In this document: positions 43,578 through 50,863 of the stretch, piece after piece
Layout: every line of letters begins with the position of its first letter
Position numbering within the stretch: position 1 is the first letter of the stretch
NCBI GenBank assembly: GCA_016786465.1
Contig: JAEUWC010000014.1
Coordinates: 80,972-144,971, forward strand
DNA length: 64,000 nucleotides
Direction of reading: 5' to 3'
From: Bdellovibrionales bacterium
GTDB taxonomy: Bacteria; Bdellovibrionota; UBA1018
Translations under genes and position numbers: made by a program
The notes under the pieces: model-generated
The model's input: the letters and a program-made list of their open reading frames with translations, nothing else
Told to the model about the DNA's origin: nothing
The model's database searches: none

Positions 43578-45076
43578 AAAGTTCCGGCGGCGCGGGCGGC
43601 GCCAAAATCCTAGTCGCGAATCGTTCCGAAATCGCATGCCGCGTTTTTCAAACCGCGCGCGAAATGGGAATTCGTACGGTCGGGATATTCGCACCCGGTG
43701 ATGAAGAAGCTCGGCATCTGACTTTTGCCGACGAAGTTCACCCCGTCGCAAGTTACTTGGATGTGGGCGCCGTGGTTGAAGCCGCCGTGAAATCCAAGGC
43801 CACAATGGTTCACCCAGGCTACGGATTTTTGTCTGAACGGCCGGTTCTTCCGCAGGGTCTGGAAAAAGCAGGGATCACATTTCTGGGGCCACGCCCTGAA
43901 ACCATGGAAGCCCTAGGCGGAAAGATTGCGGCAAAGGAACTGGCGGAAAAATCCGGGGTTCCGACTTTGCCCTGGGCAAAGGTTCCAAAGGGCGGCGATT
44001 TGAAGGCTGCCGCGAAGAAGGTAGGCTTTCCGCTTCTTTTGAAAGCTGCCGCCGGTGGCGGTGGTAAGGGCATGCGAAAGGTCACGCAGGAAAAAGATCT
44101 AGAATCGGCCGCTGAAAGCGCATCGGCAGAAGCCATTTCATCCTTTGGTGACGGGACGCTATTCATTGAAAAGCTGGTGGAAAAACCCCGTCACATCGAA
44201 GTTCAGGTCTTTGGCGATGGTCACGGCGGCGCCGTTCATCTTTATGAACGTGAATGCACGCTTCAGCGCCGACACCAGAAAGTTTGGGAAGAAGCACGCG
44301 CTCCCCATCTTTCAGAAAAAACTCGCGAAGGACTTTTCAAAGCGGCGCTGGCCCTTTCGCAGGCCGTGAAATACCGAAGCGCGGGTACGCTGGAATTTTT
44401 GGTCGACGATGACGGTTCATTTTATTTTCTGGAAATGAACACTCGGCTTCAAGTCGAACACCCGGTGACGGAACTGGTGACGGGTGTGGATCTGGTTCGC
44501 GCGATGATCCAGTTGGGATTGGATCCGTCGAAATCCCCGTTGAAAGAAACGCCCACCGCGCGCGGGCACGCGATCGAAGTTCGCCTGTATGCCGAAGATG
44601 CCGCGCAAGGATTCATGCCCACGCCCGGAAAGATCGAAAAAATTCGGTGGCCGATGGGACCTGGTATTCGGGTCGATAGCGGAATCGAAGAAGGCCAAAC
44701 GATTGGAACCAGTTTCGATTCGATGCTGGGAAAACTGATCGTGTCAGCAGAAACCCGCGAATGGGCCGTGGCCAAGATGCAAGTCGCGCTGGATGACCTG
44801 GTGATTTTGGGAATGGGACATAACCAGCCCTACCTTCAAGCCATCGGTCGCCACCCCGACGTGATTGCGGGCAAGGTCGATACGCATTTTTTGGAAAGGG
44901 TCTTGGGGGGCTTTGACGGAACGCCTTCGAAAGAAGAACTGGCTTTGGCAGTGGCCTTTCGTCAGGCCGGCTTGGCTCGCGCGGGTGCAGGATCTGCCGG
45001 GCACACCCCAGGCTGTGGTGCGGCCGCGTTCGCGTCTCCGTGGTTTGCCGGTGGCGCAAACAAAGGGGCAATCTGA
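43574..45076 (+). CDS. mccA: Methylcrotonyl-CoA carboxylase alpha chain, biotin carboxylase part only
   Basis: The 500-residue protein covers the biotin carboxylase: ILVANRSEIACRVFQTAREM, the ATP-grasp Gly-rich loop KAAAGGGGKGMRKV, and the FYFLEMNTRLQVEHPVTE active site. Normal MCC-alpha is about 650 residues with a BT domain and a biotinyl domain. Here the reading frame ends after FASPWFAGG and the remainder is a separate gene starting at the stop (TGATG). The start is GTG 43574. Its C-terminal tail after about residue 455 is degenerate and Gly/Ala-rich. Confidence 0.9.
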   Translation: MKSSGGAGGAKILVANRSEIACRVFQTAREMGIRTVGIFAPGDEEARHLTFADEVHPVASYLDVGAVVEAAVKSKATMVHPGYGFLSERPVLPQGLEKAGITFLGPRPETMEALGGKIAAKELAEKSGVPTLPWAKVPKGGDLKAAAKKVGFPLLLKAAAGGGGKGMRKVTQEKDLESAAESASAEAISSFGDGTLFIEKLVEKPRHIEVQVFGDGHGGAVHLYERECTLQRRHQKVWEEARAPHLSEKTREGLFKAALALSQAVKYRSAGTLEFLVDDDGSFYFLEMNTRLQVEHPVTELVTGVDLVRAMIQLGLDPSKSPLKETPTARGHAIEVRLYAEDAAQGFMPTPGKIEKIRWPMGPGIRVDSGIEEGQTIGTSFDSMLGKLIVSAETREWAVAKMQVALDDLVILGMGHNQPYLQAIGRHPDVIAGKVDTHFLERVLGGFDGTPSKEELALAVAFRQAGLARAGAGSAGHTPGCGAAAFASPWFAGGANKGAI

Positions 45077-45546
45077 TGTCACGCTCGGAATTCTTTAAAA
45101 TTTCTGGAAAGCGGATGCAGCTTTCGGACCTTCCGGCTGCTGATTGGAAGTTTGAAGCTCGTCCCGGCGGATACTTTGTCGCGATCCATCCGGACGGAAC
45201 CCGCAAGCGCATATTGGCCACCGACGTGAAGGGAAAATTCAGCTTCTCAAGTGGTGCTGCCAAAGCCTTTGGTGAAATTTCTAAGCCTTCGCACTCATCC
45301 GGTGCCGCCGGTTTTTCAGAAGCCGATTTCACTGCGCAGTTTCCCGGCAAGGTTCGTAAAGTTTTGGTCAGCGACCAGGAATCCGTATCCGAAGGCCAGG
45401 CCCTGATTCTTTTAGAAGCCATGAAAATGGAATTTTCGATCAAGGCGCCCTGCGCAGGCAAAGTTGCAAAAGTTCGGGTCACCGAAGGTCAGCAGTTGGC
45501 GCCGGGAACTTTGCTTTTGGATTTCAAAGCCCAGGAGTCCAAGTGA
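45076..45546 (+). CDS. Biotin carboxyl carrier protein of the split carboxylase
   Basis: The 156-residue protein has an N-terminal half resembling the remnant of the BT linker domain of MCC-alpha (WKFEARPGGYFVAIHPDGTR). Its C-terminal biotinyl domain has the attachment Lys in LLEAMKMEFSIKAP. ATG 45076 overlaps the biotin carboxylase stop; in-frame codons upstream (45040) lie inside that gene. It ends in a GTGA overlap with the lyase gene. Alone it resembles an AccB, but the operon assigns it to leucine catabolism. Confidence 0.88.
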   Translation: MSRSEFFKISGKRMQLSDLPAADWKFEARPGGYFVAIHPDGTRKRILATDVKGKFSFSSGAAKAFGEISKPSHSSGAAGFSEADFTAQFPGKVRKVLVSDQESVSEGQALILLEAMKMEFSIKAPCAGKVAKVRVTEGQQLAPGTLLLDFKAQESK

Positions 45547-46538
45547 GCGCCGCCAAGAATCCATTTGCCGTCAAGAATGATTCTTTTGTTCACGTTTTTG
45601 AAGTCGGCGCGCGCGATGGACTTCAAAATGAAAAGGTTGAAATCAGCTTGGAACAAAAGCTGATGTTGATCGCAGGGCTGAAGGCTGCGGGGCTGAAGCA
45701 CTTGGAAGTCGGAGCCTTCGTGCGCGCAGATCGAGTTCCTCAGATGGCAGATAGCGAAGAAGTTTTTCGCCGCGCTGATCTTAAAGGCGTGCACGCCTGG
45801 TCCTTGGTTCCGAACCGTAAGGGTTTGGAACGCGCCATTGAAGTCGGCGTGAAGAACATCGCGATTTTTACGGCGGCAACGGAATCGTTTGCGCAACGAA
45901 ATATTCGAATGTCGATTCCTCAGTCGTTGTCCGAATTTAAAGAAGTGGTCGCAGTCGCGCGCAAGAAGAAGATCCTGGTTCGCGGCTATGTATCAACGGC
46001 GTTTGGCTGCCCATTCGAAGGAAAAGTGGCACCTAAGAAAGCTTTGAAGGTCGTCGAATCTTTATGGCGCCTGGGAGTCGAACAGGTATCGATCGGTGAC
46101 ACCATTGGTGTCGCGACCCCCGAAGGGATCGAAGCGGTCTTTAAGCCGGCGCTTAAGATGATGAAGAAAGCGGGAACGGCTGCGCACCTTCATGACACTC
46201 GGGGTACGGCCCTGGCCAATGCCCTTCGCGCAATGGACCTGGGGGTTCGAACTTTTGATTCAAGCGCGGGCGGCTTGGGGGGGTGCCCGTTTGCGCCGGG
46301 GGCGACGGGAAACCTGGCGACGGAAGATCTGATCTATCTTCTGAATGGTATGGGAATGAAAACAGGGGTGAACCTGGATCGCCTTTGTGAAATCAGCCTG
46401 AAGTTTTCAAGACAAATTGCCGGCGGCCTGGGTCGCCCCTTGGGTAGTCGTTACTTGGCCGCGTACGCCGCAAAATGTGCAGACATCGCTGCGTCGGGGG
46501 TGGGCGAGTCCGGATCAGTAGCCGGGGAATCGGGATGA
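45543..46538 (+). CDS. Hydroxymethylglutaryl-CoA lyase
   Basis: Cleaves HMG-CoA to acetyl-CoA and acetoacetate, the last step of leucine degradation. The 331-residue TIM-barrel enzyme has VFEVGARDGLQNEK with the metal/catalytic Arg-Asp, HLHDTRGTALANAL with the metal His pair, and the signature DSSAGGLGGCPFAPGATGN with the catalytic Cys. GTG 45543 overlaps the carrier-protein stop, and its own end overlaps plsC by 4 bp. Confidence 0.93.
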   Translation: MSAAKNPFAVKNDSFVHVFEVGARDGLQNEKVEISLEQKLMLIAGLKAAGLKHLEVGAFVRADRVPQMADSEEVFRRADLKGVHAWSLVPNRKGLERAIEVGVKNIAIFTAATESFAQRNIRMSIPQSLSEFKEVVAVARKKKILVRGYVSTAFGCPFEGKVAPKKALKVVESLWRLGVEQVSIGDTIGVATPEGIEAVFKPALKMMKKAGTAAHLHDTRGTALANALRAMDLGVRTFDSSAGGLGGCPFAPGATGNLATEDLIYLLNGMGMKTGVNLDRLCEISLKFSRQIAGGLGRPLGSRYLAAYAAKCADIAASGVGESGSVAGESG

Positions 46539-47320
46539 GCTCGGTGCAGCTGGCCCTTCGATCGCTTGGATTCTTTTTTTGGATCATGATCGTTTCGATC
46601 TTAGGGATCTTGGTTCTTCCCTTTCGATGGGGCGATCGGAACCTGGATCGTGATTACGCACGCGTTTTTTCTTGGCTGGCGCTGAAAATCGCGTCGGTTC
46701 GTGTCTTTATCCAAAAAGACGGCAAGGCGCTCAGTCGCGCAGAAGTCGCGCAAACCCTGGAAGCCCATCAGCCCTGTGTTTATGTCGCGAACCACCAAAG
46801 CGGTTTGGACATGGCGATCTTTGGATCCCTTTGTCCTAGTCGCACGGTCGTAACCGGTAAAAAAGAACTGATGTACATTCCGTTCTTTGGGCTTTTCTAT
46901 GTGGGCGCTGGGAATATTCTTTTAAATCGTCAGAAAAGTTCCAGTGCGATCGCGGCCCTGAAAGATGCGGCCGGACGGATGCAAAAAGAAAATCTTTCGG
47001 TTTGGATGTTTCCCGAAGGAACTCGAAACAAAGAAGGTCGCGGGCTTTTGCCCTTTAAGAAAGGTCCGTTTCACCTGGCAATCGCGGGTCAGGTGCCTAT
47101 CGTTCCCATCATCGCCAGCAGTCTTGCCGAAGTCGCGAACTGGCAAAGCAAAGGTTTTTCGGGCGGGGACGTTCGAATGGAAATCATGGCTCCGATTCCG
47201 ACCCAGGGAATGACGGAAGCGGATGTGCTGAAACTTTCAGATCGGGTTCGTGCACAGATGTTGGCTGCTTTGGATCGCGTGAATCAGTGGAAGCCTGATG
47301 GAAAGCCCTATGCGCAGTAG
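46535..47320 (+). CDS. plsC: 1-acyl-sn-glycerol-3-phosphate acyltransferase
   Basis: Makes phosphatidic acid from lysophosphatidic acid. The 261-residue membrane-bound protein has an N-terminal hydrophobic segment (FFFWIMIVSILGILVLPF), the catalytic HX4D as NHQSGLDMA, and the binding motif FPEGTRNKEGRG, all in normal spacing. ATG 46535 overlaps the lyase stop (ATGA), so it is co-transcribed with leucine catabolism although the function is phospholipid synthesis. Confidence 0.92.
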   Translation: MSSVQLALRSLGFFFWIMIVSILGILVLPFRWGDRNLDRDYARVFSWLALKIASVRVFIQKDGKALSRAEVAQTLEAHQPCVYVANHQSGLDMAIFGSLCPSRTVVTGKKELMYIPFFGLFYVGAGNILLNRQKSSSAIAALKDAAGRMQKENLSVWMFPEGTRNKEGRGLLPFKKGPFHLAIAGQVPIVPIIASSLAEVANWQSKGFSGGDVRMEIMAPIPTQGMTEADVLKLSDRVRAQMLAALDRVNQWKPDGKPYAQ

Positions 47321-48083
47321 GTCCTTGGGCCTGGGTCTGATTTTGCCTTTGGCTTTGGTTTTAGCGGCGCTTTCTTGTTCAAGCCCGGAAGTGATTGAAA
47401 CGGGGAAAGAATTGGGAGAACCCACTTCGGTTCGGATCACCCGTCTTTGGCCGCATCTAATGCGCGTTCGTCGGCCAAAAACGGAAGCCGCAGATCCAAC
47501 GGCAAAGCCCGGTGGGTCGGATTACAATACGGTTGGGCATCTGGATTCGAAATTTGATTGCCGAAAGGCCGAAGAACTTTTCCCTGAATTTCCAGCCGCA
47601 AAGTTGCGTGCATGTTTTCTGACGATTCCTCCGGGGACGACGGTGACGTATCGGTTTGTTCGTCAGGCACAGCCGTTTCTGGAAATTGAAGATCCCGAAG
47701 ACGCTCCGGCTTGCATGGTCGAATACCTGCGGACCATCCCGGTGCCGCGCGAAATTATTTTTCAGACGCCGGTGAAAAGCAATCTGGACTGCTACACCGC
47801 TCGGGTCGATTTGGAATCCAGCGAAAAATTTGGAATCAAGATGCCGATTGCGCGTTTGGACATGGCTGTTCGCTTTCCTTTGCGCAAGTTGCCGACGGAT
47901 GACGACGCGACGCTTCGCTTGGTCCAGGGCTGGGCTTTGACGCCGTTCTTCAAGGATGTTCGCAATGCGGACGGAGTACCCGAAGTTTCGGCCACCTTGA
48001 TGCCCGAAAGACTTTGTAAGAAATGTATGGGAGAAAAGACCTTATCAAAGGACCTGGAGCTAGAAGCACCGCTCTGGCCGTGA
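47310..48083 (+). CDS. Lipoprotein of unknown function
   Basis: Unrecognised, about 257 residues. The signal peptide ends at LAALSC, a lipobox with the modified Cys. The mature domain has conserved-looking Cys residues (FDCRKAEEL, LRACFLT, DAPACMVEY, LDCYTARV) and a C-terminal CKKCMGE pair. ATG 47310 gives a typical signal; ATG 47298 in the same frame is also possible. Both starts lie inside the end of plsC. Confidence 0.65.
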   Translation: MRSRSLGLGLILPLALVLAALSCSSPEVIETGKELGEPTSVRITRLWPHLMRVRRPKTEAADPTAKPGGSDYNTVGHLDSKFDCRKAEELFPEFPAAKLRACFLTIPPGTTVTYRFVRQAQPFLEIEDPEDAPACMVEYLRTIPVPREIIFQTPVKSNLDCYTARVDLESSEKFGIKMPIARLDMAVRFPLRKLPTDDDATLRLVQGWALTPFFKDVRNADGVPEVSATLMPERLCKKCMGEKTLSKDLELEAPLWP

Positions 48084-48140
48084 GTTTTGAATTTTGAATT
48101 TTGATCCCGAGAAGGGGTCCGGACTGAAGGAGAAATTTCT

Positions 48141-48428
48141 ATGTCGATGTGGATGATCATTGGATGGGTTTGCGTGGGCTTGCTGACTGCGATCAACGTG
48201 GTTGTTTTCATGAAGCTGAAGGATGCCAGCGAACAGATGTTGAAGATGGCTTTCCCTGGGTCGAAGAACATGGGTGAAGCGTTGGCGCAGATGCAGAAGA
48301 TGATGGGCGGCGCAGGCGGCATGGGTGGATTTGGCGGAATGCCTGGCGGTATGCGGGGCGGAGCCAACCAAGAAGCGCAGCTCAAGGCCGCGATGGACAT
48401 GTTGAAGAACTTGCAGAAGAAGCGCTAG
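48141..48428 (+). CDS. Small membrane protein with Gly/Met-rich tail
   Basis: The 95-residue protein has one N-terminal transmembrane helix (MIIGWVCVGLLTAINVVVFM), an amphipathic helix, a Gly/Met-rich low-complexity stretch (about residues 53-75, with MGGFGGMPGGMRGG) and a charged C-terminal helix. A GGAG site 9-10 bases before ATG 48141 supports it. No family recognised. It ends 25 bp before the complex repeat. Confidence 0.65.
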   Translation: MSMWMIIGWVCVGLLTAINVVVFMKLKDASEQMLKMAFPGSKNMGEALAQMQKMMGGAGGMGGFGGMPGGMRGGANQEAQLKAAMDMLKNLQKKR

Positions 48429-48453
48429 GCCGCGACCTCGACTTGCCTGGGGG

Positions 48454-48764
48454 CCTGTGCAGTCCGCGGGACTCTGTTCAGTTGTCGGAATGTTCAGTTG
48501 TCGGAACTGTGTCGGACTTTGACGGGTGCGGGCAGTCCGCGGGACTCTGTTCAGTTGACGGAACTGTGTCGGACTTTGACGGGTGCGGGCAGTCCGCGGG
48601 ACTCTGTTCAGTTGTCGGAACTGTGTCGGAAGTTCTGATATCCGTTTTTTTGGTTACGCTTCCGACAAACATCCGACAACTGCACAGGATGGCCCGAAGG
48701 GGTGCGACCCAGGGATTTCCGACAAACATCCGACAACTGCACAGAGTCCCACGGACTGCACAGG
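48454..48764. repeat. Compound inverted and tandem repeat in a convergent intergenic region
   Basis: The outer arms 48454-48489 and 48729-48764 are inverted copies matching at 34 of 36 positions, around a 239-base spacer. Inside, a 57-bp unit that includes GCAGTCCGCGGGACTCTGTT starts at 48459, 48532 and 48589. The first copy also has a 16-bp internal duplication. On the right arm the unit TTCCGACAAACATCCGACAA recurs at 48660 and 48717, again 57 bp apart. The heptamer TGTCGGA and its complement occur many times. No gene is supported within; frames open here are repeat translations. Confidence 0.85.
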
Positions 48765-48766
48765 AC

Positions 48767-49588
48767 TTAGCTTGTCGGTTCGGGCTCGGGTTTGGCAGTT
48801 CGGCCGATGGGCGCGGGCGCTTTGGACGCACGCGAAGCGCGGAACTGGTCCAGATGCTGACGGAAGGCCGATTTCAATAGTGCGGTCTGGTCCGCAGATT
48901 CTCCGATCCCTTCCAGAACTTCCGCGATTGCTTCAATCGTTGAAACGGCTTCGCGCCTAGGTTCACGCCGAAGGTCACCGTAAAGGCCCACCGACCGAGG
49001 AACCAACACAATTCGCTGAAGCTTCAGCATCCAGGCATTTCGCCACCAGATGGCCTTGGCCTGTGACCAAGTTCCATCCAAAACCACAATTCCGTCTAGG
49101 TCGCGTCCCAACCGCAGTGGATCCACGTCCAACGCGCGTCCCTTTTTGTCGACGGCGATGACCCCTGATAAAGATTTTGGAATCGCGCCGGGGCCCGATT
49201 TCGATCCCACACCTGATCCCTTACTTTCGCCCGGGACGGCATCGCCGAACACTGGACCACTGCCCAGGTAAAGAACTCCCCATCGCTTTTGATCGACGGG
49301 TTCTCCCCAAGCGGCCGAAAGATTGGGCCACGACAAACCCACCACCAGACGCGAAGAAGGCAGCATCCGATGCGCCAATGTCGCTGACCCCAAAACCTTA
49401 TCGGGTTCTTGCGGGTGCTGAAGGATCAAAACCCGACGCGAAATCGCAGTCGGTTTCGCCAGCCCACAAATACAAAGGGGCACGGGTTCAAGCGGTTTTC
49501 CGCACGACGTGCAAGTGGGTCCTGAGAAAGCAGAGGTCTTAAGACGCCCCGTTTTCTGTCGGGGGCGGCGCCTACGTCTGGAAGTCAT
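48767..49588 (-). CDS. DTW-domain protein (tRNA uridine aminocarboxypropyltransferase-like)
   Basis: The 273-residue protein has a basic N-terminus and the Cys-rich opening CTSCGKPLEPVPLCICG. The DTW motif (VVLDGTWSQAKAIWW) comes next, then LYGDLRREPRREAVSTIEA. Characterised DTW proteins (TapT) add an aminocarboxypropyl group from SAM to tRNA uridine. ATG 49588 is chosen because it overlaps the RadC-like stop and omits an implausible N-terminal extension. It contains a 40-residue Gly/Ser-rich insertion around VFGDAVPGESKGSG. Confidence 0.85.
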   Translation of the reverse strand: MTSRRRRRPRQKTGRLKTSAFSGPTCTSCGKPLEPVPLCICGLAKPTAISRRVLILQHPQEPDKVLGSATLAHRMLPSSRLVVGLSWPNLSAAWGEPVDQKRWGVLYLGSGPVFGDAVPGESKGSGVGSKSGPGAIPKSLSGVIAVDKKGRALDVDPLRLGRDLDGIVVLDGTWSQAKAIWWRNAWMLKLQRIVLVPRSVGLYGDLRREPRREAVSTIEAIAEVLEGIGESADQTALLKSAFRQHLDQFRASRASKAPAPIGRTAKPEPEPTS

Positions 49589-49952
49589 TTGGATCGTCCG
49601 TATCACAGATTTCCGGAAGCTGAATCCAGAAGTCCTTCGTGCGTGTGACGATCGCGTGGCCTTGTAAAGGAACCCCAAGCGCTAGGCTTAAACGCATCAG
49701 GTGATCGGTCAGAATCAGGTCAGCCTGGGAAGGGTCAGTTCGGCCCGAAGGGTGGTTGTGAACCAAGATGAACCCGTGCGCCCCCAGATTGAAGACTTTC
49801 TGAAAAAGTACGCGGGGATCCAGATCGACTTTTTCGGGCGAACCGCGGTTCAAAATTCTTAGGCGGCCGTCACGGCGGTCCTTGTAGCGGGGGATGAATC
49901 CAATCCATTCGCTACTGGACCTTCTTAGGGGGCTTCGAATCGATAAAGGCAT
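49572..49952 (-). CDS. Short RadC-like JAB domain protein
   Basis: The 126-residue protein has the RadC/JAMM metal site FILVHNHPSGRTDPSQAD and a following LALGVPLQGHAIVTR segment. RadC proteins are usually about 220 residues with an N-terminal helix-hairpin-helix region, which is missing here. Either a short family member or a truncated one is possible; the start at ATG 49952 is clear. It overlaps the DTW gene by 17 bp and may be transcribed with it. Confidence 0.8.
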   Translation of the reverse strand: MPLSIRSPLRRSSSEWIGFIPRYKDRRDGRLRILNRGSPEKVDLDPRVLFQKVFNLGAHGFILVHNHPSGRTDPSQADLILTDHLMRLSLALGVPLQGHAIVTRTKDFWIQLPEICDTDDPNDFQT

Positions 49953-49967
49953 CCCAGCAGCGGTTGC

Positions 49968-50001
49968 AAAAAAAAGCCCCCGGGGAAAATCCCCGAGGGC
50001 T
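49968..50001 (-). terminator. Rho-independent terminator of yceI-like gene
   Basis: Read on the minus strand, AGCCCTCGGGGA pairs with TCCCCGGGGGCT around a short TT loop, with one mismatch, and is followed at once by eight T. It lies 22 bp after the YceI stop. Confidence 0.85.
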
Positions 50002-50023
50002 CAGTTTTTAAGCTAAAAACGCC

Positions 50024-50614
50024 TTACTTTTTAGCAGCGTCAGCTTTGACTTGGTTGGCTTCAATCTGGATCGCGATGCTGACTTCGTCGCCGACGACGC
50101 CAACTTTTTCGACCATCTTGTTCCAGCTCACGCCGAAGTCCTGGCGCTTGATTTTCGATACAGCGGAAAATCCAACTTTGTCATTACCCCATGGGTCTTT
50201 GCCTGCGCCCAGGTATTCGACGTCAAAAGTTGCGGGCTTGGTGACTCCGCGAATGGTCAAGTCGCCTGAAAGTTTGAATTTGCCTTTCCCTGCTGGCTTC
50301 CAGTCTTTGCCAACAAAGGTCAGTTCCTTGTGGGTGGCGACATCGAAAAAGTCAGGGCTTTTCAGGTGTTCATCGCGCTTTTCGTTGTCGGTAAAGACGC
50401 TGCTTGCGTCGATGTTGAACTTGATGTTCGTCGCTTTGTTGGTCTTGGCGTCGAATTCGAAACTTCCGTCGAATTTACGGAAGCTGCCTTTTTGCTTCGA
50501 AACCACGTGGCGGACCGTAAAGTCGACCGACGAATGGTCCTTGTCCAAAGCGTAAGGAGCAGCAAAAGCTGGGGATGCCAAAGCCAAGATCAGAATGGAT
50601 AAGTTGTACTTCAT
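50024..50614 (-). CDS. YceI family periplasmic lipid-binding protein
   Basis: The 196-residue protein has the signal peptide MKYNLSILILALASPAFA. The YceI lipocalin-like fold follows: YALDKDHSSVDFTVRHVVS, IKFNIDASSVFTDNEKRDEH, LKSPDFFDVATHKELTF, then LTIRGVTKPATFDVEYLG. The family binds isoprenoid or amphiphilic lipids in the periplasm. It is monocistronic with its own terminator and a 249-bp divergent region upstream. Confidence 0.92.
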   Translation of the reverse strand: MKYNLSILILALASPAFAAPYALDKDHSSVDFTVRHVVSKQKGSFRKFDGSFEFDAKTNKATNIKFNIDASSVFTDNEKRDEHLKSPDFFDVATHKELTFVGKDWKPAGKGKFKLSGDLTIRGVTKPATFDVEYLGAGKDPWGNDKVGFSAVSKIKRQDFGVSWNKMVEKVGVVGDEVSIAIQIEANQVKADAAKK

Positions 50615-50812
50615 GGGACTAAGCCTCTCTTTCGTTAGTAATGTGCTTGTATGAACCCAGCATAGGCCCGACGCAGCGTGTTCGGGAATAGAGAAGATTC
50701 AGACTGTTTGTTCATATGGTTGGACAATAGTCGCCGTCGCGACCCCGTTGTAAAGTTCAAAGTTGAATAAATTCAATATCTTAACATTAGGTTCAGAATT
50801 CTGGAGATCCCT

Positions 50813-50841
50813 TTGCACTCCTTCTAATACCCGAGTAGAAT
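50813..50841 (+). promoter_or_regulatory. Predicted sigma-70 promoter of the 50.9 kb secreted-protein locus
   Basis: TTGCAC (50813-50818) and TAGAAT (50836-50841) are spaced by exactly 17 bases, placing the start site about 16 bases before ATG 50864, with GGGGAAG as ribosome site. Further upstream, 50763-50776 is a perfect small inverted repeat, TTGAAT-AA-ATTCAA. The rest of the 50615-50863 gap shows no gene. Confidence 0.55.
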
Positions 50842-50863
50842 GGTCAGGTAGGGGAAGTGATTC

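Noticed and set aside
44613..45482. 289-codon minus-strand frame opposite the carboxylase genes
   Set aside because: Overlaps two supported genes on the other strand and shows no domain.
48454..48764. CRISPR array
   Set aside because: Units are adjacent tandem and inverted copies without unique spacers, and no cas genes are in the window.
48443..48960. Open frames across the compound repeat
   Set aside because: They only translate the 57-bp repeat units and then run into the DTW gene on the other strand.
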